In this document: positions 23,576 to 36,894 of the stretch, piece by piece
How positions within the stretch are numbered: the stretch's first letter is position 1
Layout: each line of letters opens with the position of its first letter
Source of the DNA: Sialis fuliginosa
Taxonomy: Eukaryota; Arthropoda; Insecta; Megaloptera; Sialidae
Reading direction: 5' to 3'
Assembly (NCBI GenBank): GCA_961205875.1
Contig: OY540812.1
Span: forward strand, 9,672,001-9,736,000
Length of the DNA stretch: 64,000 nucleotides
Made by a program: the position numbers and the translations under genes
Notes under the pieces: generated by a model
The model's input: only the letters and a program-made list of their open reading frames with translations
Database searches by the model: none
What the model was told of the DNA's origin: nothing

Positions 23576-26500
23576 GAATGAAAACAGAGTCAATGCTAGA
23601 TGCAGGAGTATTCCAGTCTGGAAAATTCTTCTTACTTTTTACCATTTTTCGTTCATTTTTTTCGGGTTCTCATATCTTAATAAATAATCGTACGGAAAAG
23701 AATCAAACTTATTATTTAATCATAAAATGAAAGGTTTTATCTAATTTATATTGCGATGTTTGCTATATTAAATAAAATAATTAAGTTTATGTAATATTTG
23801 TACTAAACTAACAACAAGTGCAATAAATAGTAGGTTATAATCGATAGCAGCTAGAACAAAAATACATTTCTTAACGCTAGAATATTTGTCAAGTTTTAAA
23901 ATATATTTTACGTAATACTTGTTTCCAGAATTATAACATTGTTTGAAATAAAAACAGTCATTTTTCTACAAAAACCTGTGTAAATAATACGAGTGAATCT
24001 TCACCACTCATTTAAAATGTTCCCATTTCACTATAATTGCTAATTAGATAATTAAAATGCGTGTGTTTGTCATGCCGGGTCTTTTTTTAATCAAAACAAA
24101 TTGTTTTGTATTTTCTCTTAATTATTGATGAATTCAAACTATGACACCATTATTTTTGAAAATTTAGTGGGATTCATCTAGGAATAGTTTTCTTAAACGG
24201 AACTCCAAGTACAATCAATCATTATTAAATTATTTTTATGAAGGTTACTTTTTCAAGAATGCATTATTTTTTAAGTTCTAGAAATTTATGATAGGATCCT
24301 AATAAAATCGTAAATAAATAATTGACATTATTAAATTAATAATATAACACTTTATTTACTTTCTCTTCTATCTTCGGATATCCTTATTGTTAGTCAAAAA
24401 AATTTATTTAGGATAAATTGAGAAAAATCATTTTTAAAGTAAAATAGAGAAATGTATGGTATCCAAGTAATCATTTGGTACTTAAAAAACCCTAACAGTA
24501 TAAACCCATGTATAATATTTTTGTGGCTAGGTAATTTTAAACATGTAAACAAATAATATATAGAAAATGTTTTTGAAAATTTTAATATCAGACACGTCTC
24601 GGTATCTTTATTTGTCTTGAAGTTATTCAATAAAAACTAAATTCCCTTCGTTGCCTGTACTATAAATATTTTAAAATATATTGATTGAAAATTAAAATAT
24701 GAAGAAACATTTCACTTCCAGGAAAGGTAAAATATCGAAATTGATTATCATTGTTGCCTAACCTATTTATTTATTATTATTTTTTCATACAAATTCTAAA
24801 ATGGGATATGATGTTTCCTGGGAGTTTGAAAATATAATGTTACACGATTTTCTCAGTAACTACTGAACGGATTTTATTCTGGTTTTCACTAATGGATAGT
24901 TTAAGTTTAGGTGTATAATTTGTGTATATTTTGTGTATATTTAATTAAAGTTGGAAAAAAACAATTTGCGGTAATTACTTTATGTTTAATTAAATGAATA
25001 TCCCCGGGTAAAATCGAGTCCAATGCGCTAATACGCATATATAACATACAAAATTATAAAGATAGTTTCAGAATAATGTTTACATTTGATATTTCCTGTA
25101 CGGATTAACATATATAACCATAGCTTTTTTTCGATTATTAATTTATTACTAAATAAATATTTGCAACGTTCTTTTTCGCTATAGATTAATTAATAATAAA
25201 ATAATGAATCGATATTAATGGTAGTAGACCATGCATTATTCTGTTTACAATTTGATATGATGAAGCTTTTGTATAGTACACAGACGATGTAGGAACTGTT
25301 AAAAAATTATGTTTGCAAAGTGTAAACATATTTATATGTGATATGTAAACCACGTGGGTGGTCTTTGAACACGTGAAGGTATATAATTTAATTAATTTAA
25401 TTATATAAAAATAAACACACTGTGGTGGTAAGGATATACATTATTTTAATAAAAGTCAAAGGTCGTGTTTACTAAATATAGTTTTTTTTAATAAATTATC
25501 TTTATATTCTAACTATATTTAAAGGTATTTCTCAATGTAGGGTCATTTCGAGAGAGATATACTATCTTGTATTACTTGATCACCAAAATTGTTATTATAA
25601 TTATTTGTTAAAAATCACATTGCTTCTTATATTCCTTTGGGTATATTTGTTTAATTTACCCAAAGAGATACATTTTACAAAAAAAAAAAAATTGTTTTTT
25701 TATTATCGATTATTATACCTCATACTTTTACAAATATTAAAAAAAAGAATATCGAATCGACTAAAACTCGCTAGGAATCATACACATTAGGCAACCAAAC
25801 AAGCTCGAACAACTAGGAGAAAACAAAAAATATAAAAAAGAATCAAATACAAGTAGAAGGAGGCATACAATATCAAGATGGAATAGCAGGATGAACGTAA
25901 GTTTACAAAAAAAAAATATTCCACAAATTGTCTTCGTAACGTTTCGAAACTTCAGACACGTTTTTCTCAAAACTATATACTTTTTCGATTGCTGTCTGCA
26001 TGATAACTCGTTTTCAATATTTTTAAATATATTTCTTGAAGCTTCAGAATAATTTTGTATATCGTCTATCAAGTCATTTTTTAATTTTTTTTTCAAAATA
26101 TTTTACTAACAATTTAAACATAGAATTTTACACGAAAAAGTGAAATTTAAATTCAAATTGTCATAAAAATTTAAAAAAATGGCTCGGCAAACGGTAGCCG
26201 TAATCTTACATTACAATAATCTTTTTGAATTTTTCAGATTCACCAATATGCAAACAGTGCGGCGCCATTTTTTCAATAGGACCTTAAAAAATGTCATTGT
26301 ATGTATATTTTCTATTTAAAAAAAATGTTTATTTTGTAATTTGTTTTTCAAACCTCAACATTAAATAACATACCATTTTCATTTTATTTAATTGTGAACC
26401 TTGTAAGCCCTAAAAAAAATTCCTAAAAAAACGTTCATCTAAAGATACAGTGAAATGAAGAACAACTGAGAAAAGTTGAATGAACTTAAAGCAATATGCG

Positions 26501-26885
26501 TCACTCTCATATACATTTTTAGAAAAATATAATTATTATTATTTTTTTTTTAAATTTAAAATTAATGTTGCATTAAATATATACAAAAACTTTTAGATAG
26601 TATGCATGTCTTCTTTCTTTACATCTCATAAACTTATCTAAAAAATGATGCGTTACTCCCAGGATGACCTTATCTAATATAAAAATGAAGCTTAAAATTT
26701 ATATTTAGTCTCTTTAGTAACAAAGAAAGGTGCTGTAGGTAGCTATATTATAATTTTCGTCCAACTTACCTTTTTACAACCTATGATTTCTGCAAAAACA
26801 TTTTATTTAAAATAAATATCACGACAGTTATATTACATCATTTCATTAATATCAATTTAAATATTTAAATACTTCTATTGTGAAC
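23576..26885. other. long AT-rich stretch, no gene seen
   Basis: No exon-like composition. At 24844-24890 a CTCAGTAACTACTGAACGGA string resembles a phrase common in moth mobile-element debris (from memory). Remaining open frames are A/T-run artefacts. Confidence 0.35.
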
Positions 26886-26981
26886 ATGTCGTTCGGCAAC
26901 GATCAAGTCTCTTACGAGAACAGTAACTCCAATATTGACAGAAATACTTACGAAACTTGCCTTAAGCTCTTGAGATTGTAG
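26886..26981 (+). CDS. possible 31-residue small open reading frame
   Basis: An ATG in a fair context (GAACATGT) opens a 31-codon frame: MSFGNDQVSYENSNSN followed by IDRNTYETCLKLLRL and TAG. The composition (GTCGTTCGGCAACGATCAAG) is clearly less AT-rich than the surrounding kilobases. There is no recognisable domain and no signal peptide. It may be a real small exon, the edge of a larger spliced exon, or chance; the evidence is composition only. Confidence 0.2.
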   Translation: MSFGNDQVSYENSNSNIDRNTYETCLKLLRL

Positions 26982-27287
26982 TTGTTAGCGTAAAGCTTTT
27001 AGGTAAAGGCTACGTTTTGATAGCTTCTGTCATAGTCGTATGTGTATGAATAGTTCTAGAGTTTCAGGCTAAAGCGTTGTACTGAATAACAATAAGTCGC
27101 AATACAAAACAATACATAAACAACATACAAATAAATTAAATCAATTCATTACAGTTAACTAGGTTATTAAGTTTTTTTATTTATCCGCAAGATCTGTTTT
27201 ACATATAATATAAAAAGAATATTAAATATTTTGTTGATAAATCATTTTATTCTCTGCTTTTCAAATAATATGTGTACTCTAAAACTT

Positions 27288-27545
27288 AATCAGTGAATAA
27301 TCACTGATTATCAATGACTATGGTCTACTTTGCACTGTGAAATAGTGAAAACTAAACCACTGCTAATCAGTGGATAATCATTGAACGAATCAGTAGATAA
27401 TTACTGAACAAATCAGTGGATAGTCACAGAACAATTAAGTGATCATTGTGAATATGGCCAAAATCACTGGTTGATCAGTGAGAACTGGTATATACCACTG
27501 ATTTTCAGTGACTTTTACGTTCACTGAAGGGATCAGTGGAAGTCT
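27288..27545. repeat. AATCAGTGGATAATCA motif cluster, ~23-bp period
   Basis: The string AATCAGTG or its reverse CACTGATT occurs about a dozen times in 250 bases. Between 27365 and 27440 it forms a tandem run of ~23-base units (AATCAGTGGATAATCATTGA, AATCAGTAGATAATTACTGA, AATCAGTGGATAGTCACAGA). Units further out are in both orientations, including CAGTGAATAATCACTG at 27291. Its function is unknown. Confidence 0.8.
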
Positions 27546-27861
27546 CATTGTTTCAGTTTAAGAGAGTAATAATAATAATAATTACTCTTTTAATGTTCAT
27601 ACAAAAATAAAAATACAATTTTGCATTCACTAAAAAATTTACGAAGTAGATAAGTAGGTACTGACAATGAGAAATACGCACAATTTTTAATTTTATTTTA
27701 GATTTCGTTAAAAGTATGTTAATTATATAGATTTTTATATTTATTTACACGCTGTTTTAAAAATATGTCGTTGTTGACCAAAATCAAATCCGACCGCCCG
27801 TTCAAATTTTTTTTTTTAAAAGTGGCACTAAGAACTACACACAATTTTTTTTTATCCATGC

Positions 27862-28062
27862 CAGGTTCAATCACACTCCAGTAAAATATTCTTTGCACTA
27901 TGCTGTATCGGAGCGAGATTGAACCGAGACCTGACCAATACCTATAGTGTGTATGATTTCATTGTTTATTGATTATTTATATTTGATTGGAGCGAGACAG
28001 GAGCGAGACCGGACCGAGACCGGCTCGAGACCGGCTCGGTAGTCTGGATCGACCTTAAAAGA
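27862..28062 (+). repeat. GGAGCGAGA repeat family, copy 3
   Basis: It matches 17120-17525: GGTTCAATCACACTCCAG, TAAAATATTCTTTGCAC, TGTATCGGAGCGAGATTG and TATTTGATTGGAGCGAGAC. The right part is expanded into short GAGACCGG/CTCGAGACCGGCTCGG units. It lacks the hairpin MITE, so it shows the empty site. Confidence 0.75.
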
Positions 28063-29183
28063 GAAATTAATATTTCTCAATCATTGACTTTCGTTGTCAT
28101 ATACAACATGACCTAATAAAGAAAAGATATATATTATATATTAATATTATAAAATTTATATTTAATATTTATAACTATGTTTTTCAATATCATCAGTCTT
28201 CGAAAACCATTTTGTTTCTGAAGTATAATATTATTATGTGATGTAAGTAATTTGCAAATATTTGTGTTTGTAAATATATTAACATTAACAACTACATAAA
28301 TAATAATATCTTTCTTGTAACTCTAGTGTACCGGTAAAATAATAAACTTATTGTTTTTCTTTGTTTTAATTAATTCAATGTACAAACAATAATAATACAC
28401 ACACAATATAAATGTGCTATATTAAAAATTATGCTGTAAAGATTTAAATACATGTATCTAACATTCAGAAAATTAAAACACCCTTATATAAAATGTAAGA
28501 AGCACTTAATATATCCACATATCGCCAGTTCCATGCACACTTTATCTGTAGACTGTTCAAATGACGCAGGGTTAAGATGGATATAAAATTTATATGATCT
28601 ACGCATAAACTTACCATATTTTATAAAAGCGTAGGTAAAATACATATTCTGATGTGTATTTACATGTGTTTCAATTCTAAAAGATAAATATCTCTAGGGA
28701 TATAAATGCTGTGTTTTAGCTGTTATTTTTATCTACATATATTGTTATGCGTCGTTTTATTACAACGAAATATAATTTATATGTGATGGTTATAAATAAT
28801 CCATACTTAATTTTTAATTTGTAATATTTAATGCGAAATCTATAATACTGTATCGTTTTTCAAATTCTAAACTCAATTTCTTCTCTGTATTCTTTTTATA
28901 TTTTAATTGGATATATAGAATGATCATTAGGTGATCAGAAACGTAAACAGATATTAACTTAACAAAATATACTAAATTTCAATTAATTCTAACAATAAAC
29001 ACTATTTGGTAGGAAATAATACTAGGTACAATTTTAATTTAGGCTTATTTATAAAATTAGTAATATTATCGGGGCACTAGCAAGGTATTCTCAATAGCTC
29101 CTGACTAATCAGCGTTTACGCGGGAATTACGTCATGACGGGGATACAATTATAGATATAATTATTACAGAAAAAAATTATTTT
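28063..29183. other. no gene seen
   Basis: AT-rich with no recognised element. GCGGGAATTACGTCATGACG at 29119-29138 is the only GC-richer phrase. Confidence 0.35.
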
Positions 29184-29427
29184 TCGAACACAATAATTCC
29201 TTTATCAACGAAAATTGGTATAGAGATAGTTTGATGCCTACACTTTAAAAAAAAACGATGAGTGTAGTCGATCAAGGTGTGCAAAGATAGTTTTACAGGG
29301 GGTGAAATGGGCGAAAAATTATTTTTACGTCAATAACTTCAAAATAGCAACTGCACGGTTTCTTAAAGTGTAGATATCAAACTATCTCTGTACCAGTTTT
29401 CGATGATAATTGAATTATTATGTGTTT
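29184..29427. repeat. inverted repeat, ~60-bp arms
   Basis: CAACGAAAATTGGTATAGAG and ATAGTTTGATGCCTACACTT (29198-29244) pair with the reversed right arm around 29362-29420. About 115 bases separate the arms, including a GGGGGTGAAATGGGCG phrase. It is probably a short fold-back element; its exact ends are uncertain. Confidence 0.65.
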
Positions 29428-30523
29428 TGTTTTTATGTGTTATTTGTTTCACAAATAAATATATTCAAATAAGGATATAACTGACCTTAGAGCACTGTTT
29501 AATCTTAATGATCTTGTTATTGATAACTGTGGTTTTTAAAATGAAATAATGAGGTATAGGTTTTAAAATTTAGCATACATAAATGTAATACAATATAAAG
29601 AAAATATTAAAAATATATCAAGGAGAACATAATATTTTTTCACAGAAATACCTAAGCCGAAATTCCTCCTTAAGCCGTATCTGAAAACACGTCATGAACC
29701 TCTTTTATGACGTTGAATAACTACCTTTTTAATATTTAATGAATTTTAATAATTTGAATATTTTACATCAATACTGAACTAAGAACGTATCTTGTTTTGA
29801 TACACACTAATGTGATGGCTAAAATTAACCCTCCTACAAAACATTTTCAAACTGTTTTTGTATTATAGTGAACAGGTTCAGGGAAAAATACGAAAAACTG
29901 TTGAAAAATTTGGATTTTTATGCTTACTTAACTGCACTATATTTTATAAGAAAATACAATTTTAATAAAAATTGTATCGATTTTATTTTCCAACTATATT
30001 TTGTCTAGCATTAATTTTTTTTAAAAGCAACAAAAAAATATTTTGAAGCTGAAACTCCATGAAATGAATTTCTAACCCTTTCCACACCATTAAAGTTGAG
30101 AACAAATTTAAATTATTTCATTATTCTATTTATATAACTTTGTGAGAAATTAATCAAAATTAGATCTTAAAAAAATATTAAGAAGATTCGGATACTACCA
30201 TTTTTAAAGAAAAAAATGCCCCTATTTTTTTCGTATACATATATAAAACGAATTTGGTTTTTGTTCAGTATCATTATAGCATCAATATCAGTTTTATATC
30301 ACATAAATTGTAATCGTATACTGTAAATTTGCAATTAGAAAATGTTTTGATTGTAAATAGATACTGTAAAATGAAAAGCGAGTCATGCATTTATTTATTT
30401 TTAACGTGGTCCGAAACTAATAGTTTTATGGGTCGAGGGTTGCCCACCGCGTACATAAAATGTAATTCAATATTTATAATTATAAAACATAATTAACAAA
30501 TATTGTAATGATTTTAGATTACT
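29428..30523. other. no gene seen
   Basis: AT-rich DNA without coding composition or recognised repeats. Confidence 0.4.
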
Positions 30524-31409
30524 TTATACAGGTTGAGTCATATCAGGGGGAAAAAACATAAACAGTTGATCGAGGAAAAAATTTCAAGAAAAAAAGTTTA
30601 TATAAACATGTGTCCGAAAATTATTTATATAGGAGTTACAGATTCCCAAAGATTTAGCCTAAAGTTAGTTTTTATTTAATATTTTCAGAACCCATTGTGG
30701 TACAGTTATTAAATTTTATAACCGGTTTAGTATTAAACACGTATTAATACTAAACCGATTATAAAATGTGTTTGTCTTGATCTGAAACGAAAATATCAAT
30801 ATCAAGATACAACGCCATTATAATAAAAATCACAATGGCCATGAAAAATTAAAATACGACAACAATCACTCGAATGTAATATTCAATTCAAGTCAAGTAA
30901 GCTTTGGAAAAAAGAATGGTTGATGTTTGAAATTTTTATATTTATTAAAATTCGTTGTTTATTATCTTAATGTATAACAGCAATGCCGGTTTTAGAGAGG
31001 GAGACTGGGTGACCGCTCGGGATGCCAATTCAGAAGGGCGGCAGACGGCCACATGGAGAAAAACTTAGCTTAAGGTCTAGTAGATTTTTTTTCTCTTTAA
31101 CAAAAAAATACTAGATAAAAATTAAAAAACCAACTGGCCCCATATATCCCTGGTCAAAATAATCATTGGTTGATAAAAGTAATCGATAGTACGTATTAAT
31201 ACTAAACCGGGTGTCAAATTTAATTACTTTATCACAATGGGTTCTCAAAATATTAAATAAAAACTAATTTTAGACAAAATTTTTGAGAGTCTGTAGCTCC
31301 CTCACGAAGAATTTTCGGATACATGTTTATATGAACTTTTTTCCTTGAAATATTTTTCTCAATCAACTGTTTAAGTTTGTTCCACCTGATATGACTCACC
31401 TTGTATAAA
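30524..31409. mobile_element. fold-back TIR element with ~210-bp arms
   Basis: The left end TTTATACAGGTTGAGTCATA pairs with the right end, reversed, TTTATACAAGGTGAGTCATA. The arms run to about 30740 and from about 31180. A small inverted pair TTAATACTAAACCGG.T also lies inside. The middle (about 30980-31080) is GC-richer, with GGGAGACTGGGTGACCGC and AGAAGGGCGGCAGACGG. That middle resembles hAT-derived debris, so it may be a secondary insertion. Single-arm relatives lie at 18880-19115 and 42830-42985. Confidence 0.75.
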
Positions 31410-34400
31410 TATAAAAGTATTAATAACCCGTAAAAATATTTCTACATTAAGGGGTAATTCCGATTTTATTACTCAAAAATGTTATTGAAATTCATAAAAT
31501 TCACGAATTTTGAGAGCGACGTATAGGTAGAAACTACGACTAAAGTTTTTAGATCGACGCAGCTTGTATAACATGAATTTATTGCTAGGGTATGGTCTGC
31601 ATCCCATAAATGACCTCTTCTAACATACGTTTTTTTTTTCAAAAGAGAGGGCAGGTGTACTCTATGATCCCGGAATAGCTGATTGACCATAAGATACTGT
31701 AAGTACTTCATAGCCTCTCATAAATTGCACTTGAAACTATTTTCTCGAAACAGCTTTTTTGTTCTTGATTGGTTTTCATAAACAATTGGATCGATTCACT
31801 TGAAATTTGTTCTGCATGTAAAGTAAATATTTCCCATTCCATCTATGTGTCCCTGTCTGTGTGTGTAGGGTAGCATAGGTAGAATAAGTAATAATAAAAA
31901 AAATAAAAAAAATACACAACAATAAAAAACATAATAGTAATAATAATTTTTGTTAAAATAAATAAATAAACAAATAAATAAACAAGCAAATAAACAAATA
32001 ACCAAATAAATAAAATCAAACAATTAACAAAAACATAAAATAAAAAAATTAAATTAAATTAAAACAGAACATAAAACAGCTGTCTAAATAAATTAACAGT
32101 TCGATAGACAAAATTAAAATTAAAAAAAAAAAAAAGTAAATATTCCTGTATTGTTTGATACATGAAAAAAAACTAATTCTGCTCTTTTTGGCGGTAAACT
32201 AGCATAAAGAATACAAGTCTTGGGACTTCCGCGGTGATCTTGATATGTACTTTTAAAAGAGTCCTGAAGATGTTCACTGCAATGTGTGACGAAACATTGG
32301 CCGATAACACGATCAAACCAAGATCCATAACATTAGGAATTTTGTTGAAAAAACCGATATCTTGAATCTGAAAGGTCACTCCAATTTTTTGTTTTCAAAC
32401 GATAATAAAAAAAATAAGATAAATTTGTGGAATGGATAATTTAAAGCAATAAAACCTGGAATCCCTCATGAATTTTGAAAAACCTATAAGGTAGGTAAAT
32501 GTATTTAATATCCTGGGGCAACTAATATTTAGAAAAGTATTGATTTATATTTAAAGATCTATCCATTTTATGTAGTAAATATAAAATATGTACATAAAAT
32601 ATCGTTTCTGAGAACGTATTTATTTGATATCTACTCATTTTAAATGTCGATATACTGACTACATTATAAAACAATTATTAAGTAAAATATGTATTAAAAC
32701 CGACATACGAAGAATATTTAGGTATACTGATTGTGAGTATCAATTTCAAAACTATCAGATATCAAAGCACGTTTTGGGTAGAATATAGGATAACTAAAGG
32801 GACATCGAAATGTTTTATAACTATCAAGAGGCGATTCCCTTCCTGTGCCCGCTATCTCAACTTTAAAATCTTAAATGACACTGCCCCCTACTTGTGATAA
32901 TCAAAATCAAGCCCTTGAAAAATGCTTGGCACCAAATAAAATATTTTTTTATATTCCATATAGCGGAGTTTTCCATTTCAATTTTTTTTAATTAGAGTGG
33001 CTAGGATTGGGTGGGTAGATGGGGTTACTTTTTACTTCTTTACTATTGACTACTATGTACATATAAAAATTAAGTTAAACTAAACTTTAATGAAAACAAC
33101 CACTTTTTTAATAAAACCGGTATCATCCGAAAACAAATCGATCAGTTAGAATTTGAAAATTAATCGTTGATACCTTTATTTTAAGTTTCACCATTGTAGT
33201 AGTGCCATTTGAAATATTAACTCATTTGTTACTAATTTTTCAAACGATAAATATAAAAATATCAAAATTTTATTTCATAATTTTATAGGTTATCTAATAT
33301 TCTGAAGGAAAAATAAAAAATATATATATTATCAAATAAGTTTATAAATGTATCTTTTCGAGGACATAACGAAAAGTAATCACACCAATAAACTGTGAAC
33401 CCCAACCTCAAAGTTATTTTTTTTGTAGTAACCATATCTGCTCACAAACTCTTTTTGGTAGTTACTGTGTCGATTGTTATATACATTATAATCATGTTAT
33501 AACAATCAAAACTAATTAAAAATTTATGTTAAATTTAAAGCATTTTTTTGGGCGTTATAACGCCCGGTAGTAACAATTGGGTTCAGTTGTGGTGGGAGAT
33601 GGGGGATGGGGTGTATGAAGGGAGTTATTCACTATCGACTACTTGATAGCTGTAAATATTTATGTATGTTATTACCTATCTGTGTAATGATATGTCATTG
33701 TAGTCCCCAAATATCACATCTCATAGTTTTTAAATTAAAACCCTGTACATATGTCATTGAAAGAGTCGAACTACGAGTGACGGTACATTGCAATATTGTA
33801 CTTTTCAGAGTTTAAAATTTCTAGTTACAATGAAAAGGTGATACCACTGGGAATATGAAAGGAGAAACCATCAGATAAGTTCATTAAGTGAGTTTTCTGA
33901 ATAAGAGAAATGCGATTCGTCCTACAGAATTGAATTTTTAACGCCTTTATCGTTCGCTGTGAAATTGCAATCCATTTGTACACATGTGTATTATGCAATA
34001 ACATTTTTAACTGCATCCATATCCTTTACTTGTAGTTCTTTATTGAATTTTGTCAATAATATGTGTAAATGTGTATATACGAGTAGTATACATGAGTCTA
34101 TATATGTTATTTGCGAAATATTTTCTATTAAAAAAATGAGGTTTAAATAAATATTTACTAATATAATATTCATTTGTAAATGCTTATTAAATTTTCATAT
34201 AATATTATTTCAAACATAGAATAATTAATGACAAATAAACAGCATAATAATAATGATTTCAATTCGTAGTAAAATATATCTAACAATTTAAAAAAATAAA
34301 AGTAAAAATGTTGATTGAATATTTTAAAATGAAAATGTTATGGTACCTCTGATATATCGATGTATTATTCCGCTTTGTTTGTATACAAAACCCGACTAGA

Positions 34401-34689
34401 AATACCTGACTACAAAACTGATCTATATTAAATATAACAACACCTGCTTATTATTCCTAACAAAATCCTTCCGCTGAGACCCAGGCCTTTGAGCTTTATG
34501 TAGCTATATACAGCGTGCGCTAAAAATAAGCAAAAATAACTTATATATTCCAAACCAGTAGCGTGCTACTAATTTTTAAAAGCTTTAGTATAGTATTGTA
34601 ATATAAAAATACACCTATACGAATGCTACGTTGCGTAATTTAACTTTCGCACTAGATACGCAACTTTTTTCTGATTTTGGGGTCCATAA
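31410..34689. other. AT-rich stretch, no gene recognised
   Basis: It contains an A/T-rich simple-sequence patch of AAATAAA/AACAAATA type (about 31890-32070) and GGGCGTTATAACGCCC, a 16-base perfect palindrome at 33550-33565. Bases 32180-32390 are less AT-rich, but the minus-strand frame there (32173-32379) has no domain I recognise. The two overlapping frames at 33825-34173 are not convincing. Confidence 0.35.
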
Positions 34690-35245
34690 GACTCCAGTTA
34701 TATTTATTGAAAAACTAATATGAAAAAAAATTACTTTCATTAGTCAAAGCAAAATATCTCGTAAACTATAAAACTTGAAATTTTTACTGAACGTGTAAAA
34801 TGATGCCCTTTAGTAAAATATGTACAAATTTTATGAAAAATTAAAAGGGGGAGTGCTAAGGAGCTAAAGCTAGGCAAAACATATATTTTTTGATACCAAC
34901 GCATGTGACACGTTAAAATATATAACCAAATCAATGGAATTTGACCCTTTTTTATTTTTTTCTAAATAAAAAAATGGCGCCTACAAAAGGCTCTAAGCAG
35001 TCATGTATTTTGTCCTGTAACTACTGGCTCAACAAAATCTGGAAAAAAATTTGTAAATGGGCTACTAACGACAAGTACTAAAGTCAACATTATCATTTAA
35101 AATTTTGGATAAATAGGGAGGAACGTCATAGAATCAATTATTTTTATTTTCATATCGTAGATCTTTTTTTATATTTTTTTCTAACTCAAAAATGCACCTG
35201 TAAATGGCTCCAAACAGTACACGTAGTACGAACTTCGGAACCTTT
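34690..35245 (+). repeat. dispersed repeat, copy 2 of 2
   Basis: Bases 34743-35070 match 10231-10560 in the same orientation (AGTCAAAGCAAAATATCTCG, GGAGCTAAAG, AAATGGCGCCT, GGCTC.AAGCAGT). The flanks diverge. A downstream AATCAAAATCGGTTTAGTGG phrase (35371-35390) is typical of insect mobile-element debris. Confidence 0.6.
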
Positions 35246-35849
35246 ATGACATACAGCCATGTACGTCTTGATCAAATGTTTATAGAAAAATAAAACTAAG
35301 TACCTATATACGATTTTGATGATTTTTTTGTGTCCATCTGCTAGCCCGACGTAACTACGAAAACAAGTTTAATCAAAATCGGTTTAGTGGTTCACGGAAC
35401 AAAAAATGCTTGATTTGAAACGGAAAGATCAAATAGGAGTTTTTCCTGTTTTCAGAAATGATCGCATAGCTTCCCTATCGTTCAGATTTGTCGTCTTTAC
35501 TTTAAATCGATTTATTATAAATATAGTAGCTAATAAATTTTATCTTTATTAATTATAATATTTTATTAACCATATACAATAGAACGAAATTGCAAACACA
35601 TACACAAATATAATCTAAGGCTAAAATAACTAAACTATTGTTTTTATGCAATTGTGTCTATTTAATTAAATGTCAAAGTACACTTTTATTATAATAAACT
35701 TTGTTGTATTTTATTTATAATCAATTATTAATACTATAAACTTTTATATTTGTCTTTTTAAAATGTCTATTTAACCGTTATTGTAGCTCAAATAATTATA
35801 AATGTATACATATAAATATATGTAAGGTTCCCCGCTGATATCTTATTCA

Positions 35850-36064
35850 ACAAAAGGATCAAGGTTAGCCGTGGAACAATGACGTCACGGGACGCTCCTC
35901 CCTCACCACAGCTCGGGTTCAGTGTCGCCCGCCCGCAACGCCCCGGAGCGCACCTTCCCATGTGCATCCCACCTCTCCTCCTCTAACCAACACAAACACT
36001 AACTTGTATTTTGTGTTTTCTGTGTTCTTTGACTGCAGAAAACTTGGTTGCTTTTGTTATCAAG
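35850..36064 (+). promoter_or_regulatory. candidate promoter and non-coding first exon
   Basis: A GC-rich, CpG-containing island. TGACGTCA, a perfect cAMP-response element, is at 35880-35887. TTCAGT at 35918-35923 fits the arthropod initiator TCAGT, so transcription may start near 35921. The segment ends with ATCAAG/GTAGGT, a good splice donor, at 36064/36065. Inside, TTCTTTGACTGCAG at 36025-36038 is a good acceptor, so the last 26 bases (36039-36064) could be a tiny separate exon. No ATG frame of note exists, so this would be 5' UTR of a plus-strand gene whose body lies outside what I can recognise. Confidence 0.45.
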
Positions 36065-36322
36065 GTAGGTTGTTTCAATCAATGTTTTAACCGCTATTTA
36101 AATATGTTTTATTATTTGTGTGTACCGAATCGTGTTATTGGTAATCAGGATGAAAGGTTTTTATACTCGGTATGAGATATTGTTTCATTTGTGTTTATTT
36201 AGAGTTTGTATCGGTTTTTTTACATGATTAAATATTTCTCTCTTTCAAATGTGAAAATTGAATAAGTAAACTGTAGGAAGTACAATTTATAAATAATATT
36301 GGATGTAAAAAATATTTTTTAA
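36065..36322 (+). other. AT-rich DNA after the donor, probably intron
   Basis: No coding signal. Confidence 0.3.
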
Positions 36323-36894
36323 ACAGGCTGAGTAAAAAATATGGAATATTGCTCATATTTTCTAAAATATTCATTATTTAAAAAAAAATTTTTTAGTAAA
36401 AGCTTTTAGAAAAATTATTTCTTATGTAATGCAAATTTTCAAAAATGGTGCTATCAGTTACATTACTATGGCATCCAACTCTTTTTTTTAAACGACAACA
36501 TATATTTTTTATTGATTCAATGAATAGATCTTAATTTTTTGCATACAAGACTGTAAAATTTTAATGATATTGCATAAGAAAAATTATTTAAAAAATTATG
36601 TTTTATAATTTCAGTTCACATTAAATGCAACTTAACCAGTAATCCTTGAAAAAAGACTAAACGAAGGCTACTTAATGATGTAATGTAAACTGAGAGTATA
36701 ACAGTTAATTTTCTCAAAATTTTTCGGACGCAATGTTATTAAAATTCGATAGGGTTGTATGCAAAAAATTGAGATCTATTCATTCAATAAATAAAAAATA
36801 CATGTTGTCATTTAAAAAATAGAGTTATATATAGCATAATTTTTTTAAGTATAGCATTACATATATAATATTTCATATTTTTTACTCATGCTGT
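36323..36894. mobile_element. fold-back TIR element
   Basis: The left end ACAGGCTGAGTAAAAAATAT pairs with the right end, reversed, ACAGCATGAGTAAAAAATAT. Inner pairing includes GAATAGATCTTAATTTTTTG (about 36523) with its reverse near 36760. The arms are more diverged than those of the 19-kb palindrome, suggesting an older insertion. Non-coding. Confidence 0.7.

Noticed and set aside
23343-23645. 100-codon minus-strand frame with CAPAHGGRCACARHG-type text
   Set aside because: Openness follows from the CpG-rich patch; cysteine/alanine-rich protein without recognised domain, and a plus-strand frame overlaps it. Treated as promoter or UTR.
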